Below are positions 8,065-17,846 of a DNA stretch of 64,000 bases, one piece after another. The translations under genes were made by a program, and so were the position numbers. Below the pieces are notes generated by a model. It was not told the origin of the DNA. It worked only from the letters and a program-made list of their open reading frames with translations, and made no database searches. The DNA is from Vicinamibacteria bacterium (GTDB taxonomy: Bacteria; Acidobacteriota; Vicinamibacteria; Vicinamibacterales; UBA8438), in the NCBI GenBank assembly GCA_022820825.1, contig JAJEEU010000097.1:18200-82199 (forward strand), in the 5' to 3' direction. Positions within the stretch are counted from its first letter, which is position 1. Every line of letters begins with the position of its first letter.

Positions 8065-9408
8065 CTAGACGTCCGTCAGGCCTTCGATCCTGCCCGTGCT
8101 GTCGCCGAGCGTCTCGACCGGGAAGCCCATCTTCTCCAGGACGGTGACGTGCAGGTTCGTGAGCGGCCGCTTCGAGTAGCGCACGTAGCGGCCGCCCCGG
8201 ATGCCGGTGCCCTTCCCGCCGACCAGGGCGATCGGCAGATCGTCGTGGAAGTGCGTGTTGCTGTCGCTCATCCCGCTGCCGTAGAGGAACATCGTGTGGT
8301 CGAGCATGGTCCCGTCGCCCTCGGGCGTCGCGGCCAGCGTCTTGACCAGGTGGGCGAACTGCCGGAAGTGGAACTCGTTGAGCTTGCTGAGCCGTTCGAG
8401 CTTGGTCGGCTCGTCCTGGTGATGCGACAGCGGATGGTGCGAGTCGGCAATCCCGATCTCGGGATAGGCCCGATTGCTGACCTCTTTGGCGGCCATGAAC
8501 GTGCTGACCCGGGTCATGTCGGTCTGGTACGCCAGCGCCAGCAGATCCATCATCAACGTCGCGTGCTCGCCGTAGTCCCGCGGCACCCCGACCGGCTGGT
8601 CGACCACCGGCAGCTCCCGCGTCTCGCGCTCCGCCATCTGCAGCCGCCGCTCGATGTCGCGAACGGCTTCGAAGTACTGCTCCAGCGTCGCCTGGTCCTG
8701 CGGACCGACGACGTTCTCCAGACCGGCCGCCTGCTCGCGCACGAAGTCGAGAATGCTGCGGTCCTTGCGCATGCGCGCCCGGCGGACCGCCGGGTCCGTG
8801 CTGCCGCTGGCCCCGAACAACCGCTCGAACACGGCCCGCGGGTTGTTCTCGATGGGCAGCGGGGTCGTGGGGGTGCGCCAGGCGATGGTGTTGAGATACG
8901 CACAGGTGACGCCGCCGTCGCAGGTCGAGCCGGCGAAACCGGGATCCTCCATCCCCAGCTCCAGCGATGCGAGCTGGGTCTCCTTCGCCAGCTCCCTGGC
9001 CGCGATCTGATCCATGGAGACGGCGGCGCGCGCCGTCCCGCTCGTGTCGAACGCCACGCCCGTCAGGAACGGACCGGACGACTTCGAGTGGTCGCCGCCG
9101 CGCAGCAGGAGCGCTGCCTCGCAGGCCAGGCCGCCGCACATGAGCACCCGGTCCTTGTGCTCGTTCAGGGACCCGAGTATCGGCGGAAGCTCGTCGAGCG
9201 CGCCTTCGTTCAATCCGGCCGGATACCAGTAGGGCATCGACATGCCGTTCGGCACGTAGAACACGCCGAGCCGGCGAATCGGCGCCGCGGCCGTCCTGCT
9301 CACCGCCGTGAGCGCCGGCACCATGCTCTCGAGCAGCGGCAGCGCGAGCGTCGCGCCGACGCCGCGCAACACGGTCCGCCGCGGCAGATGTGTCTTCGTG
9401 ATGAACAT
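8065..9408 (-). CDS. DUF1552 domain protein, Tat-like signal
   Basis: 447 aa. The N-terminus THLPRRTVLRGVGATLALPLL resembles a Tat signal. The body follows DUF1552: IRRLGVFYVPNGM, LNEHKDRVLMCGGL, HSKSSGPFLTGV, VSMDQIAAREL, SLELGMEDPGF, YGEHATLMMDLLALAYQTDMTRVSTFM, ADSHHPLSHHQ, LDHTMFLYGSGMSDSNTHFHDDLPIALVG. The His-rich HHPLSHHQD and THFHDD segments look like a metal site. Its ATG overlaps the DUF1592 stop codon by one base (TGATG), so the two are translationally coupled. DUF1552 and DUF1592 genes are paired across Acidobacteriota and Planctomycetota; no reaction is established that I know of. A full-length paralogue lies at 49017. Confidence 0.85.
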   Translation of the reverse strand: MFITKTHLPRRTVLRGVGATLALPLLESMVPALTAVSRTAAAPIRRLGVFYVPNGMSMPYWYPAGLNEGALDELPPILGSLNEHKDRVLMCGGLACEAALLLRGGDHSKSSGPFLTGVAFDTSGTARAAVSMDQIAARELAKETQLASLELGMEDPGFAGSTCDGGVTCAYLNTIAWRTPTTPLPIENNPRAVFERLFGASGSTDPAVRRARMRKDRSILDFVREQAAGLENVVGPQDQATLEQYFEAVRDIERRLQMAERETRELPVVDQPVGVPRDYGEHATLMMDLLALAYQTDMTRVSTFMAAKEVSNRAYPEIGIADSHHPLSHHQDEPTKLERLSKLNEFHFRQFAHLVKTLAATPEGDGTMLDHTMFLYGSGMSDSNTHFHDDLPIALVGGKGTGIRGGRYVRYSKRPLTNLHVTVLEKMGFPVETLGDSTGRIEGLTDV

Positions 9409-11792
9409 CAGGGCCTCCGCACTTCCCGCATCCGGAACGGCTCGCTCGACACGATGGCCAGCACGAGCGTCGACCAGCGGTCGTCGTTCTCCTCGAGCTC
9501 CCTCACCATCCGACGGATGGTCGGCGCATCACGATAGCCCAACCCCCGCCCCAGCGCATAGGTCAGCAGCTTTTCCGCCGCCGTGCGCACGAAGGCGCGG
9601 TCGCCCTGCCCGAGCAACGCCTCGCGGAAGGCGGACGGACTGTCGACGATCTCCCCGGACAGCTCGATCGTGGCGTTGATGTCCGCGCCCTCGTCGGTTT
9701 CGCGCCACTCTCCGACGGCATCGTAGTGCTCCAGCGCGAAGCCCAACGGATCGATCAGGTTGTGACAACTGGCGCAGACCGGGTTGCCGCGATGCTGCTC
9801 CATGCGCTCCCGCAGCGATGCAGGCGCCTCGCCGGCCTCGTTCTCCTCGAGCGCCGGCACGTTCGGCGGAGGCGGCGGGGGCGGCGACCCCAGCAGGTTC
9901 TCCAGGATCCACTTCCCGCGCAGCACGACCGACGTCCGGTTCGGATACGAGGTGACGGTAAGCACGCTGCCGTGTCCGAGCAGCCCGAAGCGCCGGTCGT
10001 CATCCAGGGTCACCCGGCGCAGGTGACTCCCGTAGATGTCTTCAATCCCGTAGTGACGCGCCAGGCGCTCGTTCAGGAACGTGTAGTCGGCGCGCAGCAG
10101 CTCGGGAATCGGCCTGTCCTCGCGCACCTGGCTTTCGAAGAAGAGCTTGGTCTCGCGCACCATCGCGTCGCGCAGCGTCGGATCGAAGCCGCGGAAGAGG
10201 CGCCGATCCGGCTCGTGGGAGCGCAGGTTGCGCACCTGCAGCCACTGCTCCACGAAGTCGTCCATGAAGCGCGTCGCGCGGCGGTCGGCGAGCATGCGGC
10301 GGACCTGCTCCGACAGCGTGGCCGGCTCGGACAACCGGCCCTCGGCGGCGAGGTCGAGCAACTCGTCATCCGGGATGCTGCGCCAGAGAAAGAACGACAA
10401 CCTGGACGCCAGCTCGACATCGCTCAAGCGGTAGACCGCGCCGGGCGCCAAGCCGTCCGGATCGCTTTCGACGCGGATGAGAAAGTGCGGGGACGACAGC
10501 ACGCCCTCCAGGGCCAGTCCGATCCCGGCTTCGAATCCGCCGTCCGATCGGCCGGCCCGGTAGAGGGCGAGCAGCGGCTCGACGTCGGACCCGGTGAGCG
10601 GACGGCGATAGGCGCGCCGCGCGAGCCCCCGGATGATCTCCCGCGCGCACGACTCGTCGGCGGCAGCGGCGCTCGTCGCGGCCGGCCGACAGACGAACAC
10701 CTCGCGCCGACTCGGCGTCTCGTCCGGCACCGACCCGTTGAATGGGCCCGAGATCTCGAGCTGATCGACTCCGACGGGTGAACCGCTGTTGACGGCCGAC
10801 GGCAAGGAGTCCGTGAAGGCCGCGGCCACCGTCCGCGTGCCGGCCTCGATCAGCACGCGCGCTTCCAGGTCGTCGTCGGCGTGCATGAGGTACTCGTGCA
10901 CCTGCTGTCCCAGGACGTCGTCCTCGTCAATCGCGACCATCGTCCCGGAGTTCAGCAGGCCCCTGTACCTGCCGCCGATGGTGAAGCGCTCGATCAACTC
11001 GTGATCCACGCGCAACTCGATCTGGTGCTCGTCTTCCTCGATGCCCGCCACGCCGCCGCTGCCCCGTTTCAGGCGCAGCCTGAAGACGTACTCCCCGTCG
11101 AGCGGGAAGTTGTGACGCACGGCCACGCCGCCGTGCGTCGCGAACGGCATGTTCTCGCCCATCCGCGCATCCTGGCGCGCGGTCGGCCGCACCTCGTAGA
11201 CGTGTCCGGCGGGCCGGTTCTCCGGGCTGCCCAGCGCCATGCGGCTGATCCGCATCGCGGCGGTCATGTAGCGCGACATCAGGGCCGGTGTAATTGTCAG
11301 CGCGTCGGCGTTGTTGTCGAAGCCGAACCCGGCCAGGTCGCTCGGCAGCAGCGCGTCGCCGTCGATCTCCAGCGCCAGCAGGTCGTGGACCGCGTTGACG
11401 TACTCGGTGCGGTTCAGGCGGCGGGACGCGACCCACCCGGCCCTCGCGCCGCCGGACGCCGCTGCCGCGTCGAGCGCGGTCTCGAGCCGGGTCACGAACT
11501 CGTCGACGACGGCCGCCTCCGGCCGCGGTCTTCCCGCGGGCGGCATCAGCCCGTCGCGGAGCTTCCGAATCACCTTCTCGAGCACCTCCGCGTTGGCCCC
11601 GACCTCGCCCGCGTCGACATGCTCCAGGCTGAGCCCTCCGGTCTGGAGGCGATCGTTGTGGCAGGTCACGCAGTACCTGCCGAACAGGGGGTGCGTAGAC
11701 GGCGCGCCTTGCGCGGCAGCCGGGCGCGGCAGGACACCGGCCGCGGCCACGCCGAGCAGTCCGACCACCGCGAGGATCCTGCTGCCGGGCAT
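9408..11792 (-). CDS. Exported DUF1587/DUF1592/DUF1588/DUF1585 protein with N-terminal cytochrome-c motif
   Basis: 794 aa. Signal peptide (residues 1-28), then a PSCyt1-like haem motif CVTCH (C41, C44, H45). Next come DUF1587 (RRLNRTEYVNAVHDLLAL and the LPSDLAGFGFDN region) and a carbohydrate-binding-like segment (FPLDGEYVFRLRLKRG, HQIELRVDHELI). DUF1592 covers RRAYRRPLTGSDVEPLL and LSDVELASRLSFFLWRSIPDDELL. DUF1588 holds the second Cys pair, CASCHNLIDPLGFALEHYDAVG, and a DUF1585 C-terminus follows. Known only as a domain set with the DUF1552 partner; an electron-transfer or oxidative role in the periplasm is inferred from the haem motif. The proline run near residue 640 (SPPPPPPPN) is also in the 58548 paralogue. 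Confidence 0.85.
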   Translation of the reverse strand: MPGSRILAVVGLLGVAAAGVLPRPAAAQGAPSTHPLFGRYCVTCHNDRLQTGGLSLEHVDAGEVGANAEVLEKVIRKLRDGLMPPAGRPRPEAAVVDEFVTRLETALDAAAASGGARAGWVASRRLNRTEYVNAVHDLLALEIDGDALLPSDLAGFGFDNNADALTITPALMSRYMTAAMRISRMALGSPENRPAGHVYEVRPTARQDARMGENMPFATHGGVAVRHNFPLDGEYVFRLRLKRGSGGVAGIEEDEHQIELRVDHELIERFTIGGRYRGLLNSGTMVAIDEDDVLGQQVHEYLMHADDDLEARVLIEAGTRTVAAAFTDSLPSAVNSGSPVGVDQLEISGPFNGSVPDETPSRREVFVCRPAATSAAAADESCAREIIRGLARRAYRRPLTGSDVEPLLALYRAGRSDGGFEAGIGLALEGVLSSPHFLIRVESDPDGLAPGAVYRLSDVELASRLSFFLWRSIPDDELLDLAAEGRLSEPATLSEQVRRMLADRRATRFMDDFVEQWLQVRNLRSHEPDRRLFRGFDPTLRDAMVRETKLFFESQVREDRPIPELLRADYTFLNERLARHYGIEDIYGSHLRRVTLDDDRRFGLLGHGSVLTVTSYPNRTSVVLRGKWILENLLGSPPPPPPPNVPALEENEAGEAPASLRERMEQHRGNPVCASCHNLIDPLGFALEHYDAVGEWRETDEGADINATIELSGEIVDSPSAFREALLGQGDRAFVRTAAEKLLTYALGRGLGYRDAPTIRRMVRELEENDDRWSTLVLAIVSSEPFRMREVRRP

Positions 11793-11805
11793 CGTGCTGG
11801 AAGTC

Positions 11806-13437
11806 CTAGTCCTGCTGCTGACCTGCGCCGGCCTCGCTGTCCTCCAGGGAAACGTCGCGGAGACGCTCCTGCACGGTCGCCGCCAGACCCAGGCTCGTGT
11901 CGGCGCCCAACTCCTCGAGCAGCGCCGCCGTCTCGGGGAATTCCTGGAAGTAGAAGGACTGCTTGCTGCCTTCCGCCAGGCGGTACGGCGTGCGGCCCCT
12001 GAAGTCGCGCGCGTCGATGTCGGCGCCGCGGTCCACGAGGATCCGGATGACCTCGTTGAGCCCGCGGAACGCCGCGCCGTGGAGCGCCGTGAAGTCGGCT
12101 TCGTTGCGGGTATCGACGTCGGCGCCGGCGTCCAGCAGGAGCATCACGGCCTCTTCGGAGCTGGGCGACCGCCTGCCGCGCCGCAGGTTCTTGTCGTTCG
12201 TGTAGCGGCCCAGCCCCGCCGCCACCATGAGCGGGGTCGTGCCGTCGTCGGTTGCCAGCGTCGGATCGGCGCCGGCCGCGAGCAGCCGCCGCAGCACCTC
12301 GACGCTCTCCCCGCCGCCCTGGCACCCCGCGCCGCCGCACCCGGTGGGAATCGCGATGCCGAATATCGGCTTGCCGTTCGCGCCCATCGAGGCGATCCAC
12401 AGCGGTGTGGCGCCGCGGAGATCCCCTACACCCGACGTGTAGGTATCGAACGCGCCCCTGCGCGGGTAGCCGAGATACTCCTCGAAGACCGCCGAATCCG
12501 TGATCCGCGCGTTCGGGTCGGCCCCGCGGGCAAGGAGCGCCTCGACGAGCGGCAGCCGCTGGCTCTCCGCCAGCCCGCTGCCCCGGCTGGCCGCGCCGTG
12601 CTTCTGGTTCCACTCGGCCAGCCAGAACGCCATGTGTCCGGTCGCCGCGTGCAACGCGGTCACGCCCGACACCTTCGCGTTCGGGTCGGCGCCCTCGTCG
12701 AGCAGGAAGTGCGCGAACTCCGCCTGCCCGATGACGATGGCGTACGGCAGCACGTGCGCGCCGTCCGCACCGGCGGCGTCGATGTCGACACCGGCCGCCA
12801 GCAGCGTGCGGGCCATCTCGATGTCGCCGTTGCGGGCGGCGATCATCAGGAGGGTGAACCCCTTGGTGGTCGAGACGTCCAGCTCCGCGCCGTGCTCGAT
12901 AAGCCGGTGGACGATGTCGGCGCGCTGCCCCGCCACCGCCCACATCAGCGCGGTGTTGCCGGTCGCCACCGTGGCGGCGTTGACGTCGGCGCCGTACGCC
13001 AGCAGCAACCTGACGACCTCCGCGTTGCCGGTCTCGACCGCCGTCATGAGCGGCGTCAATCCGCTCGTCTGCGCCGCGTTCGGGTCGGCGCCGGCGTCGA
13101 GCAGGCGTTCGACCATGCCCGGGCTGGCGTTCTCGCAGGCACGGGCCAGCGCCGTCACCCCGTGGTCGTCGGCGGCGTCGACATTCGCGCCCGCACCCAG
13201 CAGGAAGTCGACCGACTCGCGGTCGTCCCAGTGCGCGGCGTAGACCAGCGCGGTCACGCCGTCAGCCCGGGCGGCGTTGGCGTCGACGCCCGCGTCGAGC
13301 AGCGCCCGGACGGCCGCCCAGTCCTGATCCGCGGCGGCGTCGACCAGCCGCGCCCCGTCCTGCCCGGCGGCCGGCAGGGCCGCCAACACGAACATCGCGG
13401 CGGCCGCCACAGCGAGGCGGCCCATTCTCGAGGTCAT
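11806..13437 (-). CDS. Exported ankyrin-repeat protein
   Basis: 543 aa from the ATG at 13437, after GGGGGAG. Signal peptide MTSRMGRLAV...LPAAGQ. Roughly a dozen ankyrin units fill the rest, with typical G-T-A-L-x-x-A-A, LLL-x-x-GAD-x-N and G-x-T-P-L-M cores. Units are interrupted by a TGHMAFWLAEWNQKHG insertion and a Cys-containing loop (PTGCGGAGCQGG). The end is YRLAEGSKQSFYFQEFPETAALL. Thirteen bases separate its stop from the DUF1592 start, so ankyrin, DUF1592 and DUF1552 form one operon. The protein at 56918 shares this layout, including the insertion position and the ending. Presumably a periplasmic or surface protein-binding scaffold; partner unknown. Confidence 0.85.
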   Translation of the reverse strand: MTSRMGRLAVAAAAMFVLAALPAAGQDGARLVDAAADQDWAAVRALLDAGVDANAARADGVTALVYAAHWDDRESVDFLLGAGANVDAADDHGVTALARACENASPGMVERLLDAGADPNAAQTSGLTPLMTAVETGNAEVVRLLLAYGADVNAATVATGNTALMWAVAGQRADIVHRLIEHGAELDVSTTKGFTLLMIAARNGDIEMARTLLAAGVDIDAAGADGAHVLPYAIVIGQAEFAHFLLDEGADPNAKVSGVTALHAATGHMAFWLAEWNQKHGAASRGSGLAESQRLPLVEALLARGADPNARITDSAVFEEYLGYPRRGAFDTYTSGVGDLRGATPLWIASMGANGKPIFGIAIPTGCGGAGCQGGGESVEVLRRLLAAGADPTLATDDGTTPLMVAAGLGRYTNDKNLRRGRRSPSSEEAVMLLLDAGADVDTRNEADFTALHGAAFRGLNEVIRILVDRGADIDARDFRGRTPYRLAEGSKQSFYFQEFPETAALLEELGADTSLGLAATVQERLRDVSLEDSEAGAGQQQD

Positions 13438-13462
13438 GCACACTCCCCCGCGCCCATCGTAC

Positions 13463-16400
13463 CTAGAAGTCGAACTGGATCGCGAACTTCGCCAACCGCC
13501 CCAGCATGATTACCTGCGGCGTCAGCCAGGAGTCGCCGCACGGCCCGCCGGCGACGGACGCACACCCGGGGTTCTCGCGGGTCACGGCGTTCGCGTTGAA
13601 CAGGTTGAAGACATCCAGCATCGTGCGCAGCCGCGTGCCGCCGGCGAAGGTGAAGATCTTGGTGAACCGCAGGTCGAGCTGCGAGTACCGCTCGCCGTAG
13701 ACCGTACCCGGAGGGATGACGTTGACGGTCTGCGAGCCGAACACGGACGGCCGCCCGAGCGCCGCCGAGATTTGCGCGTCCGTGAACGTGACGTTGGCGA
13801 GACGTTCAGGCCCCTGCTGGTTCTGCAGCGTCGCCGCGATCTGGATGTCGTACGGCAGCGTATAGGAGGTCAGGAACTTGATCTGGGTCAGCCAGGCCTG
13901 ATCGGTGCTGCAGAACGTGGGCGACTCGTCTTCCAGGTTCTCCGGCAGCGCGGCGAGCTGCGCGCAGCGGTCCGTCGAAAAGGCCCCCGTGCTTACGCCG
14001 CCCTGGAAGAGAATCTCCCGGAGGCGGGCATCGAGCGTGAAGTCGAAGCCCTGCCATGTCCGGCTTTCGCCGCCGAAGTTGTCGGCGCCGGTCGTAATCC
14101 GGTCGGGCAGCCGAATCGACCCCGGCTTCTTGTCGACGAGCGTGATCGGGGCGCCCGCGTTCGGGAGCCGCGGGTCGTTGGGGACGGTGAGCGTTGCCGT
14201 GTCGAAGTCATCCGGCCCCACCGCCATGTCGTCCTGCGCCGCGAAGTTGACGTAGGCGCGGCGGAAGTAGCCGACATCGAGCGACACACCCGCCGCCAGC
14301 TCGTGCTGGACGCTGGCCGAGATCTCCCAATTCGATAGCCGGTTGCCCCATCCGTGGCTCCAGCCGCTGTCGAACGCATCGGTGACGATCGGCCGGCCGA
14401 AGGCCGGGTTCGAGTTCGGCGTGAGCAGCTCGCCGTTGGGCGCCGGGTTCAACGGATCGCCCTGGGGCAGGCCGTCTCCGGGAATGCAGTTCGCATCGAC
14501 GCATCCCGTCAGGCCGTCGTTCCAGCTTCGCTGCTGGACCGTATTCGTCTGCCCCGGATTGAGGGCCACCGACCAGTCCGTGCCGTCGCGCTGGCCCGCG
14601 CGGTTGGCCGACACCTTGAGCGCCGTGCGCCCGTCGCCGAACAGGTCGTAGGCCAGCCCGACCCGGGGCTGCAGGTCGTGCCAGGCGACCGCCGTGCGGC
14701 CTTCGATGAAGAAGTCCTGCGGCGCCCAGGCCGATGCCGCGAGGACCTGGTCGGGATAGTCGGAGCTGAAATAGTCGTAGCGCAGGCCGGCATTGATCGT
14801 CACGCGGTCGAGCGTCCACTGCTCCTGGGCGTAGATTCCCATGCTCGGCCTGAGCCGGTTGCTCCCGACCCCGGGGGTCCGGAACGTGGCGCGGATGGGA
14901 AAACCGCGGAACGTGTTGAGGTTGGTCCAGTCGTTCTCGCTGCCGTTGAAGGTGTTCTCCTGCAGGAAGAGCGCGCTCATCCCGAACTTCAGGTTGTGGC
15001 TGCCGGTCACGTACGACACGGAGCCGCGGACGAAGTTGGTCATCTTGGGGCTGCGCCGCTGCGTCGCGCCGCTGAACCAGCCGGACATGTTGCGCAGCCC
15101 GGTTACCGGCGCGAACTCCAGGATGCCGGGAATGGTAGTGACCGCCGACGCGGTGGGCCGCAGCAGGTGCTGCACCGGCAGGTGGGACGCCCCGGCCTCG
15201 AACAGCAGGCGGTTGGTCTGGGGCCGCGTCCACGTGGCCTGGTAGGTGTTCGTGCGCACCTTGACGTCCACGCCCGATGACGGCGCGAGATAACAGCAGG
15301 CAAGCTGTCGGCCCGTGCCCCACCAGGGCTGGTTGGTCGCGCTGTTGGTCCAGTACAGCTTGACCTTGTCCCTGCCGGTGGCCTGCCACGTCAGGTTGAT
15401 CGACTGCTCCCAGACCTCGGTGACGTTGAGCGCCGGGTTGTCCAGGTCGGGCGTGTAGACGAACGCCGCCGGATCGGTGTCGTGGAACACGCTGGCGGGG
15501 AACAGATTGCCGCGCTGCGTGGTGTGCGTCAGGAAGAACCAGAGGCGATCCTGCACGAGCGGTCCCCCGAAGACCGGGTTGATCTGCCAGACCTCGTCGA
15601 TGCGCGTTCCGCCGATGAGCCCGCGCTGCGTCAGGTCGTCATCGACATTGTCCGCGTTCAGCTCGGGCCAGGTGAAGGTCGTGAAGAAATGCCCGCTGAA
15701 CTCGTTTGCGCCTTCGCGCGGAATCATGTTGATCCGCACGCCGCCCGTCTCGATCTCCGCCGAGTTGCCCGAGTACTCGATGGACATCTCCTCGAAGTTC
15801 GAGTCGGGGAAGACGCTCCAGGCCGCCCCCTGCGTCAGTGAATCGCCGACGTCCATGCCGTTGATCTCGAGCTGCTGGTCGAGGTTCGAGCCGCCGTGGA
15901 TCGACATCTGTTGCAGGGTGGTCGGCGATACGCCGCCCATGTCCTGTCCCAGCGGCGTGAGAAACGACTCCGAGGACTCCATCCCGGGGACGAGCAACGC
16001 ATAGTTGAAGAACGACTTGCCGGTCGGGATGCTGTCGATGACCTCGCGGTCCATCACCTGCCGCTGCTCGACGTTCTGGATGTCGACCACCGGGCTGTCC
16101 CCGGTGACCGTGACGGTCTCCTGGATGTCGCCCACCGCGAGCTGCACGTCGATGCTGGCCGTGAAGCCAATGCTCAGCTCGATCCCCTCCCGGACCAGCG
16201 TGCTGAATCCAGGCAGGCTGTACGTCGCGGAATAGGTGCCGGGCTCGAGGGCGACGATCAGGTACTGGCCGTTGCCGTCGGTTACCGCGGTTCGGACCTG
16301 CTCGATGATGGCGGGGCTGCGCGCTTCGACGGTCACGCCCGGCAGCACGCCGCCGGTCTCGTCGGTGACCGTGCCGCCGATCGCGGAGCCCTGCGCGGCG

Positions 16401-16489
16401 GCCAGGGTGGGTGCGAGCAGCAGACACGCCACTGCCGCGCCGAGAGTGAATCCGTGAGCCCGGGCAGGTTCTCCGTGACGATCGGACAT
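13463..16489 (-). CDS. TonB-dependent receptor with carboxypeptidase-regulatory-like N-terminal domain
   Basis: 1008 aa from the ATG at 16489, behind a strong AAGGAG; a start upstream at 16522 has no RBS. Signal peptide ends LAAAQ. A carboxypeptidase-regulatory-like (CarboxypepD_reg) domain follows (SAIGGTVTDETGGVLPGVTV, EPGTYSATYSLPGF), then a VTVTGDSPVVDIQN linker, the plug (PTGKSFFNYALLVPGM; INGMDVGDS) and the barrel, ending with the aromatic signature AKFAIQFDF. It imports an unknown, probably organic, substrate through the outer membrane. It is of the same broad type as the receptors at 25223 and 29059 but clearly more divergent. It ends 25 bp before the ankyrin start and may be the first gene of that minus-strand operon. 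Confidence 0.88.
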   Translation of the reverse strand: MSDRHGEPARAHGFTLGAAVACLLLAPTLAAAQGSAIGGTVTDETGGVLPGVTVEARSPAIIEQVRTAVTDGNGQYLIVALEPGTYSATYSLPGFSTLVREGIELSIGFTASIDVQLAVGDIQETVTVTGDSPVVDIQNVEQRQVMDREVIDSIPTGKSFFNYALLVPGMESSESFLTPLGQDMGGVSPTTLQQMSIHGGSNLDQQLEINGMDVGDSLTQGAAWSVFPDSNFEEMSIEYSGNSAEIETGGVRINMIPREGANEFSGHFFTTFTWPELNADNVDDDLTQRGLIGGTRIDEVWQINPVFGGPLVQDRLWFFLTHTTQRGNLFPASVFHDTDPAAFVYTPDLDNPALNVTEVWEQSINLTWQATGRDKVKLYWTNSATNQPWWGTGRQLACCYLAPSSGVDVKVRTNTYQATWTRPQTNRLLFEAGASHLPVQHLLRPTASAVTTIPGILEFAPVTGLRNMSGWFSGATQRRSPKMTNFVRGSVSYVTGSHNLKFGMSALFLQENTFNGSENDWTNLNTFRGFPIRATFRTPGVGSNRLRPSMGIYAQEQWTLDRVTINAGLRYDYFSSDYPDQVLAASAWAPQDFFIEGRTAVAWHDLQPRVGLAYDLFGDGRTALKVSANRAGQRDGTDWSVALNPGQTNTVQQRSWNDGLTGCVDANCIPGDGLPQGDPLNPAPNGELLTPNSNPAFGRPIVTDAFDSGWSHGWGNRLSNWEISASVQHELAAGVSLDVGYFRRAYVNFAAQDDMAVGPDDFDTATLTVPNDPRLPNAGAPITLVDKKPGSIRLPDRITTGADNFGGESRTWQGFDFTLDARLREILFQGGVSTGAFSTDRCAQLAALPENLEDESPTFCSTDQAWLTQIKFLTSYTLPYDIQIAATLQNQQGPERLANVTFTDAQISAALGRPSVFGSQTVNVIPPGTVYGERYSQLDLRFTKIFTFAGGTRLRTMLDVFNLFNANAVTRENPGCASVAGGPCGDSWLTPQVIMLGRLAKFAIQFDF

Positions 16490-16584
16490 GGTTTCTCCTT
16501 TCACGCGTGAACCGCGACACATCTGGGGGCAGCCACAAGGGGCACCCCGGCCAGGAGCCAGTACCGAACGGAAATGCAGGTATC

Positions 16585-16608
16585 GAAGACCGGCCGGAAC
16601 CGGTCTTC
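16585..16608. repeat. Perfect 9-bp inverted repeat in receptor leader
   Basis: GAAGACCGG at 16585-16593 and CCGGTCTTC at 16600-16608 are exact inverted copies around a six-base loop. It lies in the 258-bp gap between the SMP-30-like gene and the TonB receptor, about 95 bp upstream of the receptor start. No T-run follows on either strand, so an ordinary terminator is unlikely; an operator or leader hairpin is possible. I see no gene in this gap. Confidence 0.4.
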
Positions 16609-16747
16609 ACACGGACGCTCGCCAGACGACCGGAAGGCGTGGTGGGAACTTGGCGCGCCATCGGAATCGACCTCTCGCAACGCCGCCGCCGAAGGCCAGT
16701 ATACGGCCGATTCTCAGGGGTGTCTACAAGGCAATGCGCCGGATGCT

Positions 16748-17770
16748 TCAGCCCGCGGGCGGTCCCGGGATGCGGCCCTCGGTGGTCAGCCTGATGCGGT
16801 AGATCCCGGTCCGCGCGGTGATGTACAGCATGCGGCCGTCGTCGCCCCACGCCAGGTTGGCGGGCGCCTCCGTCGGGCTGATGGTGCCGAGGTGCTCACC
16901 CTCCGGCGACAGCACCCAGATGCCGCCCGGCCCGGTCGCGAACACGTTGCCCGCCAGGTCGACCTTCATGCCGTCGTGGCCGCCCGTGACCGCCGGATCG
17001 TCGATCGCGTAGAAGACGCGCCCGTTGGTGGCGCCGTCGGGGCCCAGGTCGTACGCCTTCCAGGGCCCGCGCGTATTGGCGATGTACAGCGTCCGTTCGT
17101 CGGGCGACAGCGCGATGCCGTTGGGCGCATCCTCTTCTGCAAGCAGCTCCAGACGGCCGTCGGTGTGCAGCCGGTAGACGCCGTTGTAGTCGAGCTCGCG
17201 CAGCGGCGATTCCTCGTACCCGTCCAGGCCGTACGACGGGTCGGTGAAGTACAGCGTCCCGTCCGCCGCGATGTCGATGTCGTTGGGACTGTTCAGGCGC
17301 TTCCCGTCGTAGCTGTCCGCCAGCACCGTGCGCGTGCCGTCGGCTTCGATGCGCGCGACCACCCGGTTGCCGTGCTCGCAGATCACGAGACGGCCCCGGC
17401 TGTCGATGGTCAGGCCGTTCGGCGTCGGATTGCGCCCGGTGAGGTCACCTTCGAACCACGGCGCGCGGAACACGCTGGCGCCCTCGGCCGCCGTCCACTG
17501 GTAGATGTGCCGGTCGCGGACTTCGGAGAACAGCAGGCGCGACTCGGCCCGCACCCATACCGGCCCCTCGGTGAACATGAAGCCGCCGGCGAGCTTCTCG
17601 ATGCGGGAATCCGGCGGCACCAGGCCATCGAATCGCGGATCGACCCGCAGGACCGTCCCCTCGCCGGACGGCGCCGGCATGGGCGGCGCGGCCGACTCCG
17701 GCTCGGCGGGCGGACCGCACGCGGCAGCGACGACGCCGAGACATAGCAAGGCAAGCAGCGGCAATCTCAT
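16748..17770 (-). CDS. SMP-30/gluconolactonase-family lipoprotein
   Basis: 340 aa from the ATG at 17770, after GGGAGG. A lipobox (GVVAAAC) puts the lipidated Cys near residue 22, so it is a membrane-anchored periplasmic or surface lipoprotein. The six-bladed propeller carries the expected metal-site residues: Glu in FTEGPVW, Asn in LNSPNDIDI, a further Asn in EDAPNGIALS, and Asp in GGHDGMKVD. Family members hydrolyse sugar lactones or related esters. Upstream, a separate small gene is transcribed divergently from about 76 bp away. Substrate unknown; a lactonase acting downstream of PQQ sugar oxidation is an attractive but unproven idea. Confidence 0.82.
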   Translation of the reverse strand: MRLPLLALLCLGVVAAACGPPAEPESAAPPMPAPSGEGTVLRVDPRFDGLVPPDSRIEKLAGGFMFTEGPVWVRAESRLLFSEVRDRHIYQWTAAEGASVFRAPWFEGDLTGRNPTPNGLTIDSRGRLVICEHGNRVVARIEADGTRTVLADSYDGKRLNSPNDIDIAADGTLYFTDPSYGLDGYEESPLRELDYNGVYRLHTDGRLELLAEEDAPNGIALSPDERTLYIANTRGPWKAYDLGPDGATNGRVFYAIDDPAVTGGHDGMKVDLAGNVFATGPGGIWVLSPEGEHLGTISPTEAPANLAWGDDGRMLYITARTGIYRIRLTTEGRIPGPPAG

Positions 17771-17846
17771 GTCTGCCTCCCGCACCGGGCAGCGTTTTGG
17801 GGCATGATCAACGCATGACCGCTACGGCTCGACGGACAGGCGGCGC